Below, piece by piece: positions 17,827 to 27,351 of a DNA stretch of 64,000 bases; position 1 is the stretch's first letter; the number at the start of each line of letters is the position of its first letter. The position numbers and the translations under genes were made by a program. The notes under the pieces are model-generated. The model was not told where the DNA came from. It searched no databases and worked only from the letters and a program-made list of their open reading frames with translations. Source of the stretch: JAFEDN01 sp963832945 (GTDB taxonomy: Bacteria > Pseudomonadota > Gammaproteobacteria > Coxiellales > Coxiellaceae); assembly GCA_963832945.1 (NCBI GenBank), contig CAWHVV010000006.1, positions 372,001 through 436,000 on the forward strand. Direction: 5' to 3'.

Positions 17827-19560
17827 ATGAGACTACCGTTAGGCTACGATAACTTCAAAGATATTATCGACAAGAAGCTGGATTTTGTAGACAAGACACT
17901 GTTTATTAAAGAAATTCTCGATGACGATGCGACTCAAGTATCCGTCATCACCCGTCCGCGGCGCTTTGGTAAGACCCTGAATTTGTCGATGCTGCATTAT
18001 TTTTTAGCCTCTGAAGCCTATGGCCAATCGACAAAAGGGTTATTTGACGGATTGAAGATAGCGGCGTTAGGTGAGGAATATATGCGCCATCAGGGCCGTT
18101 ATCCGGTGATTTTTATCACTTTCAAGGACATCAAAAATCAGAAGTTTGAACACGCTTTGGAGAAAATGAAGTTTTTGATGATGAAGGTCTATGAGGAGCA
18201 TAATTATTTATTAACCAGCCCCCGATTGGATCAAGCAAGTAAAAAATTGTATCAAGATATCATTGATCAAAAAGCCAATCCATCTATGCTGGAATCCGCT
18301 ATTGAGAGATTGGCTTTTGATTTGTACCAACACCACGGTGTTAAACCCTGGCTGTTAATCGATGAATACGACACACCCATCCAGTCTGCATATATATACG
18401 GTTATTATGAGCAGATGATCAGTCTGATGCGAGGAATGTTTGGCGCGGCGCTCAAAACTAATCCTTATTTAGAGCGCGCAGTCATTACAGGTATTCTACG
18501 AGTCGCCAAAGAGAGTTTATTTTCAGGAGTGAATAACCTGAAAGTGTACTCATTAATTCACTCTCATTATGGTCAATATTTTGGATTTACCGAGGAAGAA
18601 GTCGCCAATTTATTGGAAAAAGCGAAGCTAACCGAAAAGTCGGTGGAAATTCGTAATTGGTATAACGGCTATCAGGTAGGGAAATGGACGGTCTATAATC
18701 CCTGGGCGATCGTCAACTGTATTCATGATCAGGGGGAACTGGCGTCGCCCTGGACTAACACCAGCGACAACCAAATTATCAAAAACCTTCTGACGCATTC
18801 GAGTGAAAGTTTCCGCACCCAATTTGAAGATTTATTAGCTGGAAAAACAGTAGAGAAATTAATTGATGAAAATGTGGTGTTCGGAGATTTAACTAAAAAT
18901 GAGTCTGCTGCATGGAGTCTATTACTGATGGCGGGCTATTTAAAAGTGACCTCGTCCCGCCGGGAAGATGAAGAGTTATGGTGTGTATTAGGTATCCCTA
19001 ACCGTGAAGTGCGGAGTTTGTACCGGCGGATTATCCGTGAATGGCTATCAAACGGTTATGGAATCGAGTGGTTTAATCAATTTTTAAATCATTTACTGTC
19101 AGGAAATATACCCGCGTTTGAAGGGGATTTTCGTCATTTGGTGGAAGAAACGTTTAGCGTGCACGACACGTCAAAAGATCCCGAAGCGTTTTATCATGGA
19201 TTTATGGTCGGAGCGACGGCGAATTTGTATCATAATAAAAATTACGAAATTAAATCGAACAGAGAAAGCGGTTATGGCCGATATGACTACATGATTTTCT
19301 CGCATGATCTTTCCAAACCGACGATTCTGCTGGAAATCAAGCGAGTTAAAAAATCAGAAAAAATGAATGCAGATGATCTTGATAAAGTATTAGCGCAAAC
19401 CGCGCAACAAGCCTTAGCTCAAATTCAACAGCAAAATTATTTATCGGAAGCACGGCAGCGAGGCCGAACGAATATTATAAAAATCGGTTTAGCCTTTTGC
19501 GGAAAGCACTTCGAAATTCAGGCAGAAAGGGAGGATTCAGAATATTCTGAATCTCATTGA
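17827..19560 (+). CDS. AAA-ATPase-like / PD-(D/E)XK nuclease-domain protein
   Basis: This intact 577-aa protein matches the AAA-ATPase-like family (PF09820) fused to PDDEXK_9 (PF08011), a pair often expanded in host-associated bacteria. A phosphate-binding loop TRPRRFGKT lies at residues 42-50. A Walker-B-like LLIDEYDTP follows with D179-E180. The C-terminal nuclease signature is D487 (GRYDYM) then E503-I-K505 (LLEIK). No membrane segment or signal is seen, so it is presumably cytosolic. The family's function is unsettled; nucleotide-dependent DNA processing or a toxin/defence-like role has been suggested from domains only. It lies 68 nt after a receptor gene. Its 3' end holds an 18-bp palindrome. 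Confidence 0.9.
   Translation: MRLPLGYDNFKDIIDKKLDFVDKTLFIKEILDDDATQVSVITRPRRFGKTLNLSMLHYFLASEAYGQSTKGLFDGLKIAALGEEYMRHQGRYPVIFITFKDIKNQKFEHALEKMKFLMMKVYEEHNYLLTSPRLDQASKKLYQDIIDQKANPSMLESAIERLAFDLYQHHGVKPWLLIDEYDTPIQSAYIYGYYEQMISLMRGMFGAALKTNPYLERAVITGILRVAKESLFSGVNNLKVYSLIHSHYGQYFGFTEEEVANLLEKAKLTEKSVEIRNWYNGYQVGKWTVYNPWAIVNCIHDQGELASPWTNTSDNQIIKNLLTHSSESFRTQFEDLLAGKTVEKLIDENVVFGDLTKNESAAWSLLLMAGYLKVTSSRREDEELWCVLGIPNREVRSLYRRIIREWLSNGYGIEWFNQFLNHLLSGNIPAFEGDFRHLVEETFSVHDTSKDPEAFYHGFMVGATANLYHNKNYEIKSNRESGYGRYDYMIFSHDLSKPTILLEIKRVKKSEKMNADDLDKVLAQTAQQALAQIQQQNYLSEARQRGRTNIIKIGLAFCGKHFEIQAEREDSEYSESH
19535..19552. repeat. Perfect 18-bp palindrome in ATPase-nuclease 3' end
   Basis: ATTCAGAATATTCTGAAT is its own reverse complement. 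The same palindrome occurs at 14002-14019, 29060-29077 and 47949-47966. At 37155-37175 the corresponding site has lost central symmetry through the TAT to TAG change. GAATC-TCATT-GATTC follows directly and can form a second small hairpin over the stop codon. Confidence 0.6.
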
Positions 19561-19587
19561 TTCACTCAACTTTAGGAGATAATAGCA

Positions 19588-19602
19588 ATGAAACAAGGAT
19601 AA
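19588..19602 (+). pseudogene. Dead receptor start (MKQG then stop)
   Basis: AGGAG and ATGAAACAAGGA reproduce the usual receptor start 27 nt after the ATPase-nuclease stop. The fifth codon, CAA in its relatives, is TAA here, and the following bases still read FPAI before homology fades. The stretch to 19705 holds no other gene. The next receptor uses its own ribosome binding site at 19697-19700. Confidence 0.65.
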
Positions 19603-19705
19603 TTTCCAGCAATTTCTTCTGAATTCAAAGAGCAGGAGTTCAGGCGGTTTTTTTAGGCAGACCGTATTTGATTAACAAGGGGACTTAATTTTTAGGAGCA
19701 ATGCT

Positions 19706-22700
19706 ATGAAAAAAATACCAACGTCTTTTCCAGCCAGTGTTAATTTATCAAGCTTAACACCAGCCATAGGGGTTACTTTGAAAGGAGTGGCAGGCAGTCA
19801 GAGTGGATATTCAGTCAGCGGTGGAGGAGATGTTAATGGGGATGGTGTGGCGGATTTCATCATCGGTGCACGTTGGGCAAATTCATATGCAGGCGCCAGC
19901 TATCTGGTGTTTGGAGGACCAGGCATAGGCAATTCCGGTAGCATCATGCTATCCAGTTTAAACGGTGGTAATGGATTTGTTCTGCCTGGAGTGACAGGAA
20001 GTGAAAGTGGCTATTCAGTCAGCAGTGCAGGAGATATTAATGGCGATGGAGTAACTGATTTCATTATTGGCGCACCTGAAGCGAATTCAAATACAGGTGA
20101 TAGCTTTGTGGTGTTTGGTAAATCGGGTATAGGCAGTTCCGGCAGTGTCTCACTATCGAATTTGAATGGTAATAATGGTTTTGTTCTCAAAGGCTTGTCA
20201 GGCAGTTTCAGTGGTGTTGCAGTCAGCGGTGTTGGCGATGTCAATGGAGATGGGGTGGCTGACCTTATCATTGGTGCTGATGGCGAGAATTCAAATGCAG
20301 GAGCTAGCTATGTAGTATTTGGTAAATCAGGCATAGGCAGTTCCGGTAGTATCATGTTATCGAGTTTGAATGGGAACAATGGATTTGTTTTACCTGCGAT
20401 GACAGGAATTTTGAGTGGTTGCGCAGTTAGCGGTATAGGCGATATCAATGGGGATGGAGTGGCTGATTTCATCATTGGGGCGACTTACGCAAATTCAGAT
20501 GCAGGAGCTAGTTACGTGGTATTTGGTAAACCGGGTGTAGGCAGTTCCGGCAGTATTTCACTATCGAGTTTGAATGGCAGCAATGGCTTTATTCTGAACG
20601 GAGTGGTACCAAATGGTTATAGTGGCCAGTCAGTGAGTGGCGTTGGTGATGTCAATGAGGATGGAGTGGCTGATTTCATCATTGGGGCGAGTACCTCGGG
20701 TTATGTAGCCGCTAGCTATGTGGTATTTGGAAAGCCGGGCATAGGTAGTTCTGGCAACTTAACGTTATCGAGTTTAAACGGCGACAATGGGTTTCTTGTC
20801 TTCCCCGAAGTGGAAAGTACTGGTTCTGTCCATTCAGTCAGTGGCGCCGGAGATATCAATGGGGATGGGATTGCTGATTTGATCATTGGCGAAATTGGCT
20901 TTGATTCAGTAGCTGGCGCCAGTTATGTGGTATTTGGTAAATCAGGGATTGGTAGTTCCGGAAACTTAACGCTATCAAGTTTGAATGGTAGCAATGGGTT
21001 TGTTCTGCTTGGAGCAGCAACGGGTGATTATAGTGGTACTTCAGTCAGCGGCGTTGGCGATGTCAATGGGGATGGAGTGACTGATCTCATCATTGGTGCG
21101 CTTGGTGCGAATTCAGGGGCGGGCGCCAGCTATGTCATATTTGGCGATATCCCTCCTGAGCTCGTGAACAACAGCCTTTCATTATTAGTGGGTGAAGTTA
21201 TACAGCTAAATGCTAATTATTTAGCGGCATATGATCGTAATCATAATAATGCGACATTGGTGTTTATTCCTAGCAATATTTCTCATGGTTATTTTTCCAC
21301 GCTCAGTGCGCCGACAACTCCTCTGGTAAAGTTTACCCAATCTCAGATTACTAACGGCTCTATTCAATTTGTGCATGACGGCAGTGTGTTTGCGCCGAGT
21401 TACGAGATTACCGTTCGTAGCACAGGGATTGCCTGGACTGGGTCTGCACCGGCGAATATTTCGTTTACCGTGCCTTTAATGATTGTTAATAATCAACTGA
21501 CTTTAAGTAATGGGCAAACGGTAGTGTTGTCCTTGAATAATCTGCAAGCTGCGGAATCCGGCGTGACTAACAACAGTCAATTGATTTTTTCCGTGGGTGA
21601 TGTGCAAAACGGTTATTTTGCCACCGTTCCTTCCGGCAATGGAGCAAGTAAAAATCTCACCTCTTTCACTCAGGCGCAAATTCAAGGTGGCGCGATTGAA
21701 TTTGTCTCTGCAGGCAATAAGCAGGCGCCAGGTTATTCAGTCGTAGCGAGTGATGGTGTGCAATCTACTTTACCCAGTTCAGCGACGATTAATTTCATAG
21801 GTGCGCCTAACATCACCCAAAATACGCTGAATATCACCACAGGAGGTACGATCACCTTAACCCCTGCCATGCTCAATGTGACCGCGCCCAGGGGCGTTGC
21901 GCCTGGCCAGGTCAGCTTATCGGTCAGTAATTTACAACACGCGACGATCACCTCCACACTTACCCATGCTGCTGTGAGTAATTTTACGTTGGCTGAGGTG
22001 GAAGCGGGCGATATTCAGTTAACCCAGGACGGCAGTTTGGTGACACCCAGTTACACGATCACCGCGACGGTCATACCCACCGCATTGAGCAGCGCGCCTG
22101 ATGTCGCCGACGTATTGCTTTGCAACCAAAGTGTCTGCGCCCCGCAGTTGGTGCATAATTACCTCACCGTTACGCAAGGCAAAGCCACTCTTTTATCCAA
22201 TCGTTATTTATCGGCCCAGGAACCATCCACGGGCCAGGCATTGGGTAACAATACGATGTTTTATATGAGCAACATCGAATACGGTCATTTTAGTTTGCTC
22301 AGTAAGCCCCAGATATGGATTGGTTCGTTCAGTCAGCAGCAGTTGTTGGAAGGCCAGGTGCAGTTTGTGCAGGATGGTAGTCTCTCAGTACCCAGTTACC
22401 AGTCCCAGGTGGAAGCGTTCAACTTCCTTAGCGCCAGCTTGCCAGCCCGCATTTTCTTTACGCCGGTGAACGTTCCTTCGCCGATACTGGGAGGAGACGA
22501 TAGTTCGACCATTCAAAAAGCGATTATCAGCGCGGTGATCTCCGGCGCCTTCGGCATTTTATTCGCTGTCGTGCAGGCGTGCTTAAAACGGGCGGCGAAC
22601 CGGAAGTTGTTGCAAACATTGGGAGACAGTAAAGAAGATTATGATATAACGGTTGTGACTCCGGTAGCGAGAGAGATTGCTCGCCAAATCAAAATTACAG

Positions 22701-23176
22701 GTTTTATGAATCACACCACCAATACGAAAATGGCGCATTTCAAAGGCGCGGTGCGCACGATCCTGTTTGAATTAACCAAGCGTGGAGTGGATTTAAATTT
22801 CGGAGCGATGAAACCCGCCGTTCGTGACGGCGTCATCAATGAAATTACACGGCAAACCCGCAGGATTGTGCTGGGCAACCCCGGTTGTTGCCAGGGATTC
22901 GTCTCCTTTTTCAAAGCACAGGCGACACCGAAGGATATTGAAAATGCGGCTGCGGAGATTGCCGCCGCCGTTGCCGCCGCAATACAAAGCTTGCCTGCGA
23001 CAGTCCGCCGTGAATCCCCCTTGATAAGATCAGTGGAATTGCCTTCATTATCGGATGCAAAAGAGGTATTGCTCATGGCCAATCGAAGTTCCAGCCAAGT
23101 TATTGCACCGGATTCACCCATTCAGGTCGATGCGCCGCAAGGACAACAGGCGGTAAACCAGGTGTTGGGAGCATAA
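19706..23176 (+). CDS. FG-GAP propeller (GFVLPGV subtype) / CSPG-repeat transmembrane receptor-like protein
   Basis: This intact 1156-aa protein has TAGGAGC upstream of its ATG and starts MKKIPTSFP rather than MKQGQFP. Seven blades (residues about 15-478) belong to the NGFVLPGV subtype shared with the first locus of the window; their calcium loops read DVNGDGVADF or LIIG. A CSPG-like repeat at about 480 is followed directly by three more, without the Thr/Pro linker. One TM helix lies at about 937-960. The tail has GCCQGFVSFFK and ends QVLGA. No clear signal peptide: the N-terminus is Lys-rich but runs straight into blade 1. From 22472 through the stop and into the next gene the DNA matches 26579-27467 at a constant 4107-bp offset. 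Confidence 0.85.
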   Translation: MKKIPTSFPASVNLSSLTPAIGVTLKGVAGSQSGYSVSGGGDVNGDGVADFIIGARWANSYAGASYLVFGGPGIGNSGSIMLSSLNGGNGFVLPGVTGSESGYSVSSAGDINGDGVTDFIIGAPEANSNTGDSFVVFGKSGIGSSGSVSLSNLNGNNGFVLKGLSGSFSGVAVSGVGDVNGDGVADLIIGADGENSNAGASYVVFGKSGIGSSGSIMLSSLNGNNGFVLPAMTGILSGCAVSGIGDINGDGVADFIIGATYANSDAGASYVVFGKPGVGSSGSISLSSLNGSNGFILNGVVPNGYSGQSVSGVGDVNEDGVADFIIGASTSGYVAASYVVFGKPGIGSSGNLTLSSLNGDNGFLVFPEVESTGSVHSVSGAGDINGDGIADLIIGEIGFDSVAGASYVVFGKSGIGSSGNLTLSSLNGSNGFVLLGAATGDYSGTSVSGVGDVNGDGVTDLIIGALGANSGAGASYVIFGDIPPELVNNSLSLLVGEVIQLNANYLAAYDRNHNNATLVFIPSNISHGYFSTLSAPTTPLVKFTQSQITNGSIQFVHDGSVFAPSYEITVRSTGIAWTGSAPANISFTVPLMIVNNQLTLSNGQTVVLSLNNLQAAESGVTNNSQLIFSVGDVQNGYFATVPSGNGASKNLTSFTQAQIQGGAIEFVSAGNKQAPGYSVVASDGVQSTLPSSATINFIGAPNITQNTLNITTGGTITLTPAMLNVTAPRGVAPGQVSLSVSNLQHATITSTLTHAAVSNFTLAEVEAGDIQLTQDGSLVTPSYTITATVIPTALSSAPDVADVLLCNQSVCAPQLVHNYLTVTQGKATLLSNRYLSAQEPSTGQALGNNTMFYMSNIEYGHFSLLSKPQIWIGSFSQQQLLEGQVQFVQDGSLSVPSYQSQVEAFNFLSASLPARIFFTPVNVPSPILGGDDSSTIQKAIISAVISGAFGILFAVVQACLKRAANRKLLQTLGDSKEDYDITVVTPVAREIARQIKITGFMNHTTNTKMAHFKGAVRTILFELTKRGVDLNFGAMKPAVRDGVINEITRQTRRIVLGNPGCCQGFVSFFKAQATPKDIENAAAEIAAAVAAAIQSLPATVRRESPLIRSVELPSLSDAKEVLLMANRSSSQVIAPDSPIQVDAPQGQQAVNQVLGA

Positions 23177-23360
23177 CTCAAACTTCAATAAGATATGTGT
23201 GAAATGGTGTAAAATAGAGTTTTTTATTGACATGAGGATCGTCCATGAGACTACCGTTAGGCTACGATAACTTCAAAGATATTATCGACAAAAAGCTGGA
23301 TTTTGTAGACAAGACGCTGTTTATTAAAGAGATTCTCGATGACGATGCGACTCAGATGGC
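22472..23360 (+). repeat. Direct repeat spanning receptor 3' end and ATPase-nuclease 5' end, copy 1
   Basis: This block covers the TM helix, tail, 68-nt leader and first ~38 codons of the ATPase-nuclease. It matches 26579-27467 with only scattered substitutions and no indels. The far boundary is the in-frame deletion joint of the gene at 23245. Confidence 0.75.
23177..23244 (+). promoter_or_regulatory. Conserved leader of ATPase-nuclease gene, copy 2
   Basis: This is the same 68-nt leader as at 17759, with GTGTAAAATAGAG and GAGGA kept. The small hairpin is weakened by TCTATT to TTTATT. It is identical to the leader at 27284-27351. Confidence 0.3.
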
Positions 23361-23643
23361 CGTTTATGACTACATGATTTTCTCGCATGATCTTTCCAAA
23401 CCGACGATTCTGCTGGAAATCAAGCGAGTTAAAAAATCAGAAAAAATGAATGCAGATGATCTTGATAAAGTATTAGCGCAAACCGCGCAACAAGCCTTAG
23501 CTCAAATTCAACAGCAAAATTATTTATCGGAAGCGTGCCAACGAGGCCGAACGAAGATTATAAAAATCGGTTTAGCTTTTTGCGGAAAGCGCTTTGAAAT
23601 TCAGGCAAAAAAGGAGGGTTCAGAACCATCTGAACGCCACTAA
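23245..23643 (+). CDS. Internally deleted ATPase-nuclease: N-terminal stub joined to PD-(D/E)XK end
   Basis: This 132-aa product begins with the usual 37 residues MRLPLGYDNF...DDDATQ and then MAV. At Tyr41 it jumps to the C-terminal YDYMIFSHD segment of the family. The joint removes about 445 codons, including the whole RPRRFGKT loop and the IDEYD motif, yet stays in frame. The Asp (Asp42) and the LLEIK nuclease signature are kept. The leader and ribosome binding site are intact, so a small nuclease-only protein could be made. Whether it is functional or simply a deletion product is unknown. Confidence 0.65.
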   Translation: MRLPLGYDNFKDIIDKKLDFVDKTLFIKEILDDDATQMAVYDYMIFSHDLSKPTILLEIKRVKKSEKMNADDLDKVLAQTAQQALAQIQQQNYLSEACQRGRTKIIKIGLAFCGKRFEIQAKKEGSEPSERH

Positions 23644-23669
23644 TTTACTCAATTGTAAGGAGATAGACA

Positions 23670-24674
23670 ATGAAACAGGGACAATTTCCGGCAATACTGC
23701 CGTTAGGGAGTTTAAATGGCCAAAATGGCTTTAAACTGGATGGGGAAGTCAGTAATGATTACAGCGGCATATCTGTCAGTGCCGCTGGCGATATCAATGG
23801 CGATGGTTATGCCGACCTGTTAATTGGAGCTTCTTATTATGCCACTCAAACCGGCCGCAGTTATGTGATATTTGGCGGTCCGGGAGTGGGCGGCAGTGGG
23901 ACTATTCTGCTGTCGAGCCTCAATGGCGTCAATGGCTTTAAACTGGATGGAGAAGCCAGTAATGATTACAGCGGCTTTTCTGTCAGTGCCGCCGGAGATA
24001 TCAATGGCGATGGTCAAGCCGACTTGCTGATTGGGGCTCTTGGTCATGCCAGCTTTACCGGCCGCAGCTATGTGGTGTTTGGCGGTCCGGGAGTGGGCAG
24101 TAGCGGGGATATCTTGCTATCGAGCCTTAATGGCACGAATGGTTTTAAACTGGATGGGGAAGTCAGCCATGATGAAAGCGGCCGTTCTGTCAGTGCCGCA
24201 GGAGATATCAATGGTGATGGTTATGCCGATCTGTTGATTGGAGCTTCTGAGCATGCCAGCAGTACCGGCCGTAGCTATGTGGTATTTGGCGGCCCGGGAG
24301 TGGGCAGTAGCGGGGATATCCTGCTGTCGAGCTTCAATGGCGTGAATGGCTTTAAACTGGATGGAGAAGTCAGTAATGATCACAGCGGCATATCTGTCAG
24401 TACCGCTGGCGATATCAATGGCGATAGTTATGCTGATCTCTTGATTGGAGCTAAGGGCCATACCAGCGCTACTGGCCGCAGCTATGTGGTGTTTGGCGGC
24501 CCGGGTGTGGGCAGCAGTGGGGATATCTTGTTGTCAAGTTTGAATGGCACAAATGGCTTTAAACTGGATGGAGAAGTCAGTAATGATTACAGCGGCATAT
24601 CTGTCAGTGCCGCTGGCGATATCAATGGCGATGGTCATACCGATCTTGTTGATCGGAGCTTATGGTCATACTAG
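23670..24674 (+). CDS. Blades 1-5 fragment of decayed receptor
   Basis: This 334-residue open frame runs from the MKQGQFP start through five FKLDGE blades. An extra T near 24645 turns DLLIGAYGH into nonsense ending DRSLWSY. It is the 5' piece of the pseudogene 23670-27283. It could yield a partial propeller if translated. Confidence 0.5.
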   Translation: MKQGQFPAILPLGSLNGQNGFKLDGEVSNDYSGISVSAAGDINGDGYADLLIGASYYATQTGRSYVIFGGPGVGGSGTILLSSLNGVNGFKLDGEASNDYSGFSVSAAGDINGDGQADLLIGALGHASFTGRSYVVFGGPGVGSSGDILLSSLNGTNGFKLDGEVSHDESGRSVSAAGDINGDGYADLLIGASEHASSTGRSYVVFGGPGVGSSGDILLSSFNGVNGFKLDGEVSNDHSGISVSTAGDINGDSYADLLIGAKGHTSATGRSYVVFGGPGVGSSGDILLSSLNGTNGFKLDGEVSNDYSGISVSAAGDINGDGHTDLVDRSLWSY

Positions 24675-24798
24675 CAGTACTGGCCGCAGCTATGTGGTGT
24701 TTGGCGGTCCGGGAGTAGTCGGCAGCGGGGATATCCTGCTGTCGAGCCTAAATGGGACCAATGGCTTTAAACTGGATGGGGAAGTCAGCGGTGATTAG
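24544..24798 (+). CDS. Blade fragment of decayed receptor
   Basis: Only the second half of this frame (from about 24645) is real receptor sequence. It encodes LLIGAYGH through NGFKLDGEVSGD and stops at a TAG where relatives have TAC. It has no ribosome binding site. Confidence 0.3.
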   Translation: MAQMALNWMEKSVMITAAYLSVPLAISMAMVIPILLIGAYGHTSSTGRSYVVFGGPGVVGSGDILLSSLNGTNGFKLDGEVSGD

Positions 24799-24859
24799 AG
24801 TGGCCTTTCTGTCAGCACCGCCGGAGATATCAATGGCGATGGTTATGCTGATCTCCTGA

Positions 24860-26335
24860 TTGGGGCTAATGGGCCATGCTAGCGCTACTGGCCGCAGCTA
24901 TGTGGTGTTTGGCGGCCCGGGAGTGGCGGGAGTGGGCAGCAGTGGGGATATCCTGCTTTCAAGCTTGAATGGCGTGAATGGCTTTAAACTGGATGGAGAA
25001 GTCAGCGGTGATTACAGTGGCTATTCTGTCAGTGCCGCCGGAGACATCAATGGCGATGGGATTAATGACATCATTATTGGAGCTTATGGTCATAATAGTT
25101 ATGCTGGCCGCTCCTATGTGATATTTGGCGATGCGCCACCAGTTTTAGTCAACAATAGCTTATCGCTTTCTGTCGATGCGACGGTCACGTTAAATTCGAT
25201 GTCTCTGGGGGCTTATGACCGAAACCATAATAACAATACGTTAGTTTTTGTACCCAGTGGCGTCACTCACGGTCAATTTGAAATCAGCAGCGCACCGGGT
25301 GTCGCATTAGTAAATTTCACCCAGCAGCAAATTGGTAATGGAATCATTCGGTTTGTCCATGATGGGAGTTTAGTCGCACCGAATTACAATATGTCTGTCT
25401 ATTCCACAGGCATTGCCTGGACCGGGCCTCTGGCAGCTAATATTACTTTTACAACTTCGACTCCCAGCCCAACCCCAGTTTCTACAACCCCTGTTCTCAC
25501 ATTAACACCTTCTTCAACCATCGTTACCACATCGACTTCAACGCCGACTCCGACGCCAACCTCCGGCACTTCACCGATCGTTTTGCTAAACAATCAACTC
25601 ACCCTCAGCAATGATCAGACTGTGGTGTTTTCCGGCAGTAACCTTCTGGCCGCGGAGTCAGGTTTTAACAACAGCCAGCTAATTTTTGTAGTCGGCAATG
25701 TGCAGAACGGTTATTTTTCTACGACGCCGACGAGTAATGGCGTTAAGAAAAATCTCACCAACTTTGCTCAAAGCCAGGTCCAAAGCGGCGGCGTTGAATT
25801 CGTCCATTCCGGCAATCGACAAGCGCCCGGTTATTCCGTACTGGTGACCGACGGCAGACAATTCACACAGCCGAGCCAGGCGGAGATCGTTTTTGCCGAC
25901 GCCCCCATCGTTCAGCAGATTACCTTGAATATCACCCTGGGCGAGACCATCACGTTAACGCCGGCGTTACTCAATATCACCGCCACCGACGGCAGCACTC
26001 CCAACCAGGTAATCATCACGATCAGCAACTTGGAACATGCGACAGTGACTTCTAACGTCACCGGAGGCCCGGTCACTGATTTTACCTTAACGGATTTGCA
26101 GGACGGCGATATCCAGTTAACCCAGGATGGCGGTTCGGTTACCCCAAGCCTAGACGGTAACGGCGGCAGGGGATACAAACAAATGAGCAGCGCCCCTCAG
26201 GAGGTTACCGTCGTATTACTTTCCAATCACAGCGTGTACGCCCCGCAGTTGGTGCAGAATTACTTGGAACATCACCCAAGGCAAAGCCACTACTTTATCA
26301 AATCGTTATTTATCGGCTCAAGAACCTCCCAATGA
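24860..26335 (+). CDS. Blade 7, CSPG repeats and linker fragment of decayed receptor
   Basis: This 491-residue frame begins just after an extra G near 24870. It holds blade 7, a CSPG-like repeat, a Ser/Thr/Pro linker (about 25448-25575) and two more CSPG-like repeats. Around 26150-26170 two compensating indels scramble about seven residues. An extra C at about 26270 then ends the correct frame. It is part of the pseudogene 23670-27283. Confidence 0.5.
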   Translation: MGLMGHASATGRSYVVFGGPGVAGVGSSGDILLSSLNGVNGFKLDGEVSGDYSGYSVSAAGDINGDGINDIIIGAYGHNSYAGRSYVIFGDAPPVLVNNSLSLSVDATVTLNSMSLGAYDRNHNNNTLVFVPSGVTHGQFEISSAPGVALVNFTQQQIGNGIIRFVHDGSLVAPNYNMSVYSTGIAWTGPLAANITFTTSTPSPTPVSTTPVLTLTPSSTIVTTSTSTPTPTPTSGTSPIVLLNNQLTLSNDQTVVFSGSNLLAAESGFNNSQLIFVVGNVQNGYFSTTPTSNGVKKNLTNFAQSQVQSGGVEFVHSGNRQAPGYSVLVTDGRQFTQPSQAEIVFADAPIVQQITLNITLGETITLTPALLNITATDGSTPNQVIITISNLEHATVTSNVTGGPVTDFTLTDLQDGDIQLTQDGGSVTPSLDGNGGRGYKQMSSAPQEVTVVLLSNHSVYAPQLVQNYLEHHPRQSHYFIKSLFIGSRTSQ

Positions 26336-26610
26336 GTCAATCACTAGGAAATAACACGATGTTTTATGTGAGCCACATCGAATATGGTCATTTTAGTTTG
26401 ATCAATGAACCGCAGATATGGATTAGCTCATTTAGTCAGCAACAATTATTGGAAGGTCAGGTGCAATTTGTACAAGACGGCAGTCGCGTCAACACCCAGG
26501 TTATAAAACCGCAGGTGGAAGCGTTCGAACTTACAGAGCGCCAGTTTACCAGCCAGTATTTTTTTTACGCCGGTAAATGTTCCTTCGCCGATACTGGGAG
26601 GAGACGATAG
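26332..26610 (+). CDS. CSPG-repeat fragment of decayed receptor
   Basis: This short frame resumes the receptor reading at LGNNTMFYVSHIEYGHF and reaches VQFVQDGS. It is then scrambled by several indels before the TM helix. It is not a gene in its own right. Confidence 0.35.
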   Translation: MSQSLGNNTMFYVSHIEYGHFSLINEPQIWISSFSQQQLLEGQVQFVQDGSRVNTQVIKPQVEAFELTERQFTSQYFFYAGKCSFADTGRRR

Positions 26611-26641
26611 TTCGACCATTCAAAAAGCGATTATCAGCGCG

Positions 26642-27283
26642 GTGATTTCCGGCGCCTTCGGCATTTTATTCGCCGTCGTGCAAGCGTGCTTAAAACGGGC
26701 GGCGAACCGGAAGTTGTTGCAAACATTGGGAGACAGTAAAGAAGATTATGATATAACGGTTGTGACTCCGGTAGCGAGAGAGATTGCCCGCCAAATCAAA
26801 ATTACAGGTTTTATGAACCACACCACCAATACGAAAATGGCGCATTTCAAAGGCGCGGTGCGCACGATCCTGTTTGAATTAACCAAGCGTGGAGTGAATT
26901 TAAATTTCGGAGCGATGAAACCCGCCGTTCGTGACGGCGTCATCAATGAAATTACACGGCAAACCCGCAGGATTGTGCTGGGCAACCCCGGTTGTTGCCA
27001 GGGATTCGTCTCCTTTTTCAAAGCACAGGCGACACCGAAGGATATCGAAAATGCGGCTGCGGAGATTGCCGCCGCCGTTGCCGCCGCAATACAAAGCTTG
27101 CCTGCGACAGTCCGCCGTGAATCCCCCTTGATAAGATCAGTGGAATTGCCTTCATTATCGGATGCAAAAGAGGTATTGCTCATGGCCAATCGAAGTTCCA
27201 GCCAAGTTATTGCACCGGATTCACCCATTCAGGTCGATGCGCCGCAAGGACAACAGGCGGTAAACCAGGTGTTGGGAGCATAA
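26642..27283 (+). CDS. TM helix and tail fragment of decayed receptor
   Basis: The 213 residues are nearly identical to the end of the intact receptor at 23176: helix GAFGILFAVVQACLKR, the Cys cluster GNPGCCQGF, an Ala-rich helix, and the end QVLGA. The listed GTG start is internal, since the frame opens further upstream at VPSPILGG. It is the 3' piece of the pseudogene. Confidence 0.5.
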   Translation: MISGAFGILFAVVQACLKRAANRKLLQTLGDSKEDYDITVVTPVAREIARQIKITGFMNHTTNTKMAHFKGAVRTILFELTKRGVNLNFGAMKPAVRDGVINEITRQTRRIVLGNPGCCQGFVSFFKAQATPKDIENAAAEIAAAVAAAIQSLPATVRRESPLIRSVELPSLSDAKEVLLMANRSSSQVIAPDSPIQVDAPQGQQAVNQVLGA

Positions 27284-27351
27284 CTCAAACTTCAATAAGA
27301 TATGTGTGAAATGGTGTAAAATAGAGTTTTTTATTGACATGAGGATCGTCC
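27284..27351 (+). promoter_or_regulatory. Conserved leader of ATPase-nuclease gene, copy 3
   Basis: Identical to 23177-23244: GTGTAAAATAGAG block, then GAGGA ribosome binding site 6 nt before the ATG at 27352. Promoter activity is only a possibility. Confidence 0.3.

Larger units (their letters stand above)
23670..27283 (+). pseudogene. Decayed FG-GAP / CSPG receptor with multiple frameshifts and a stop
   Basis: Start MKQGQFPAILPL with AAGGAG upstream, seven recognisable blades, mucin-like linker, CSPG repeats, TM helix and tail can all be traced, but the frame is broken repeatedly. There is an extra T near 24645 and a TAC to TAG stop at about 24796. Extra bases follow near 24870, 26155, 26270 and 26333, and several more lie within 26485-26560. 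Most lesions are single-base insertions. The last third (from 26579) is a clean copy of the neighbour's 3' end, as though it had been replaced recently. The whole locus is almost certainly non-functional as a full receptor. Confidence 0.85.
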
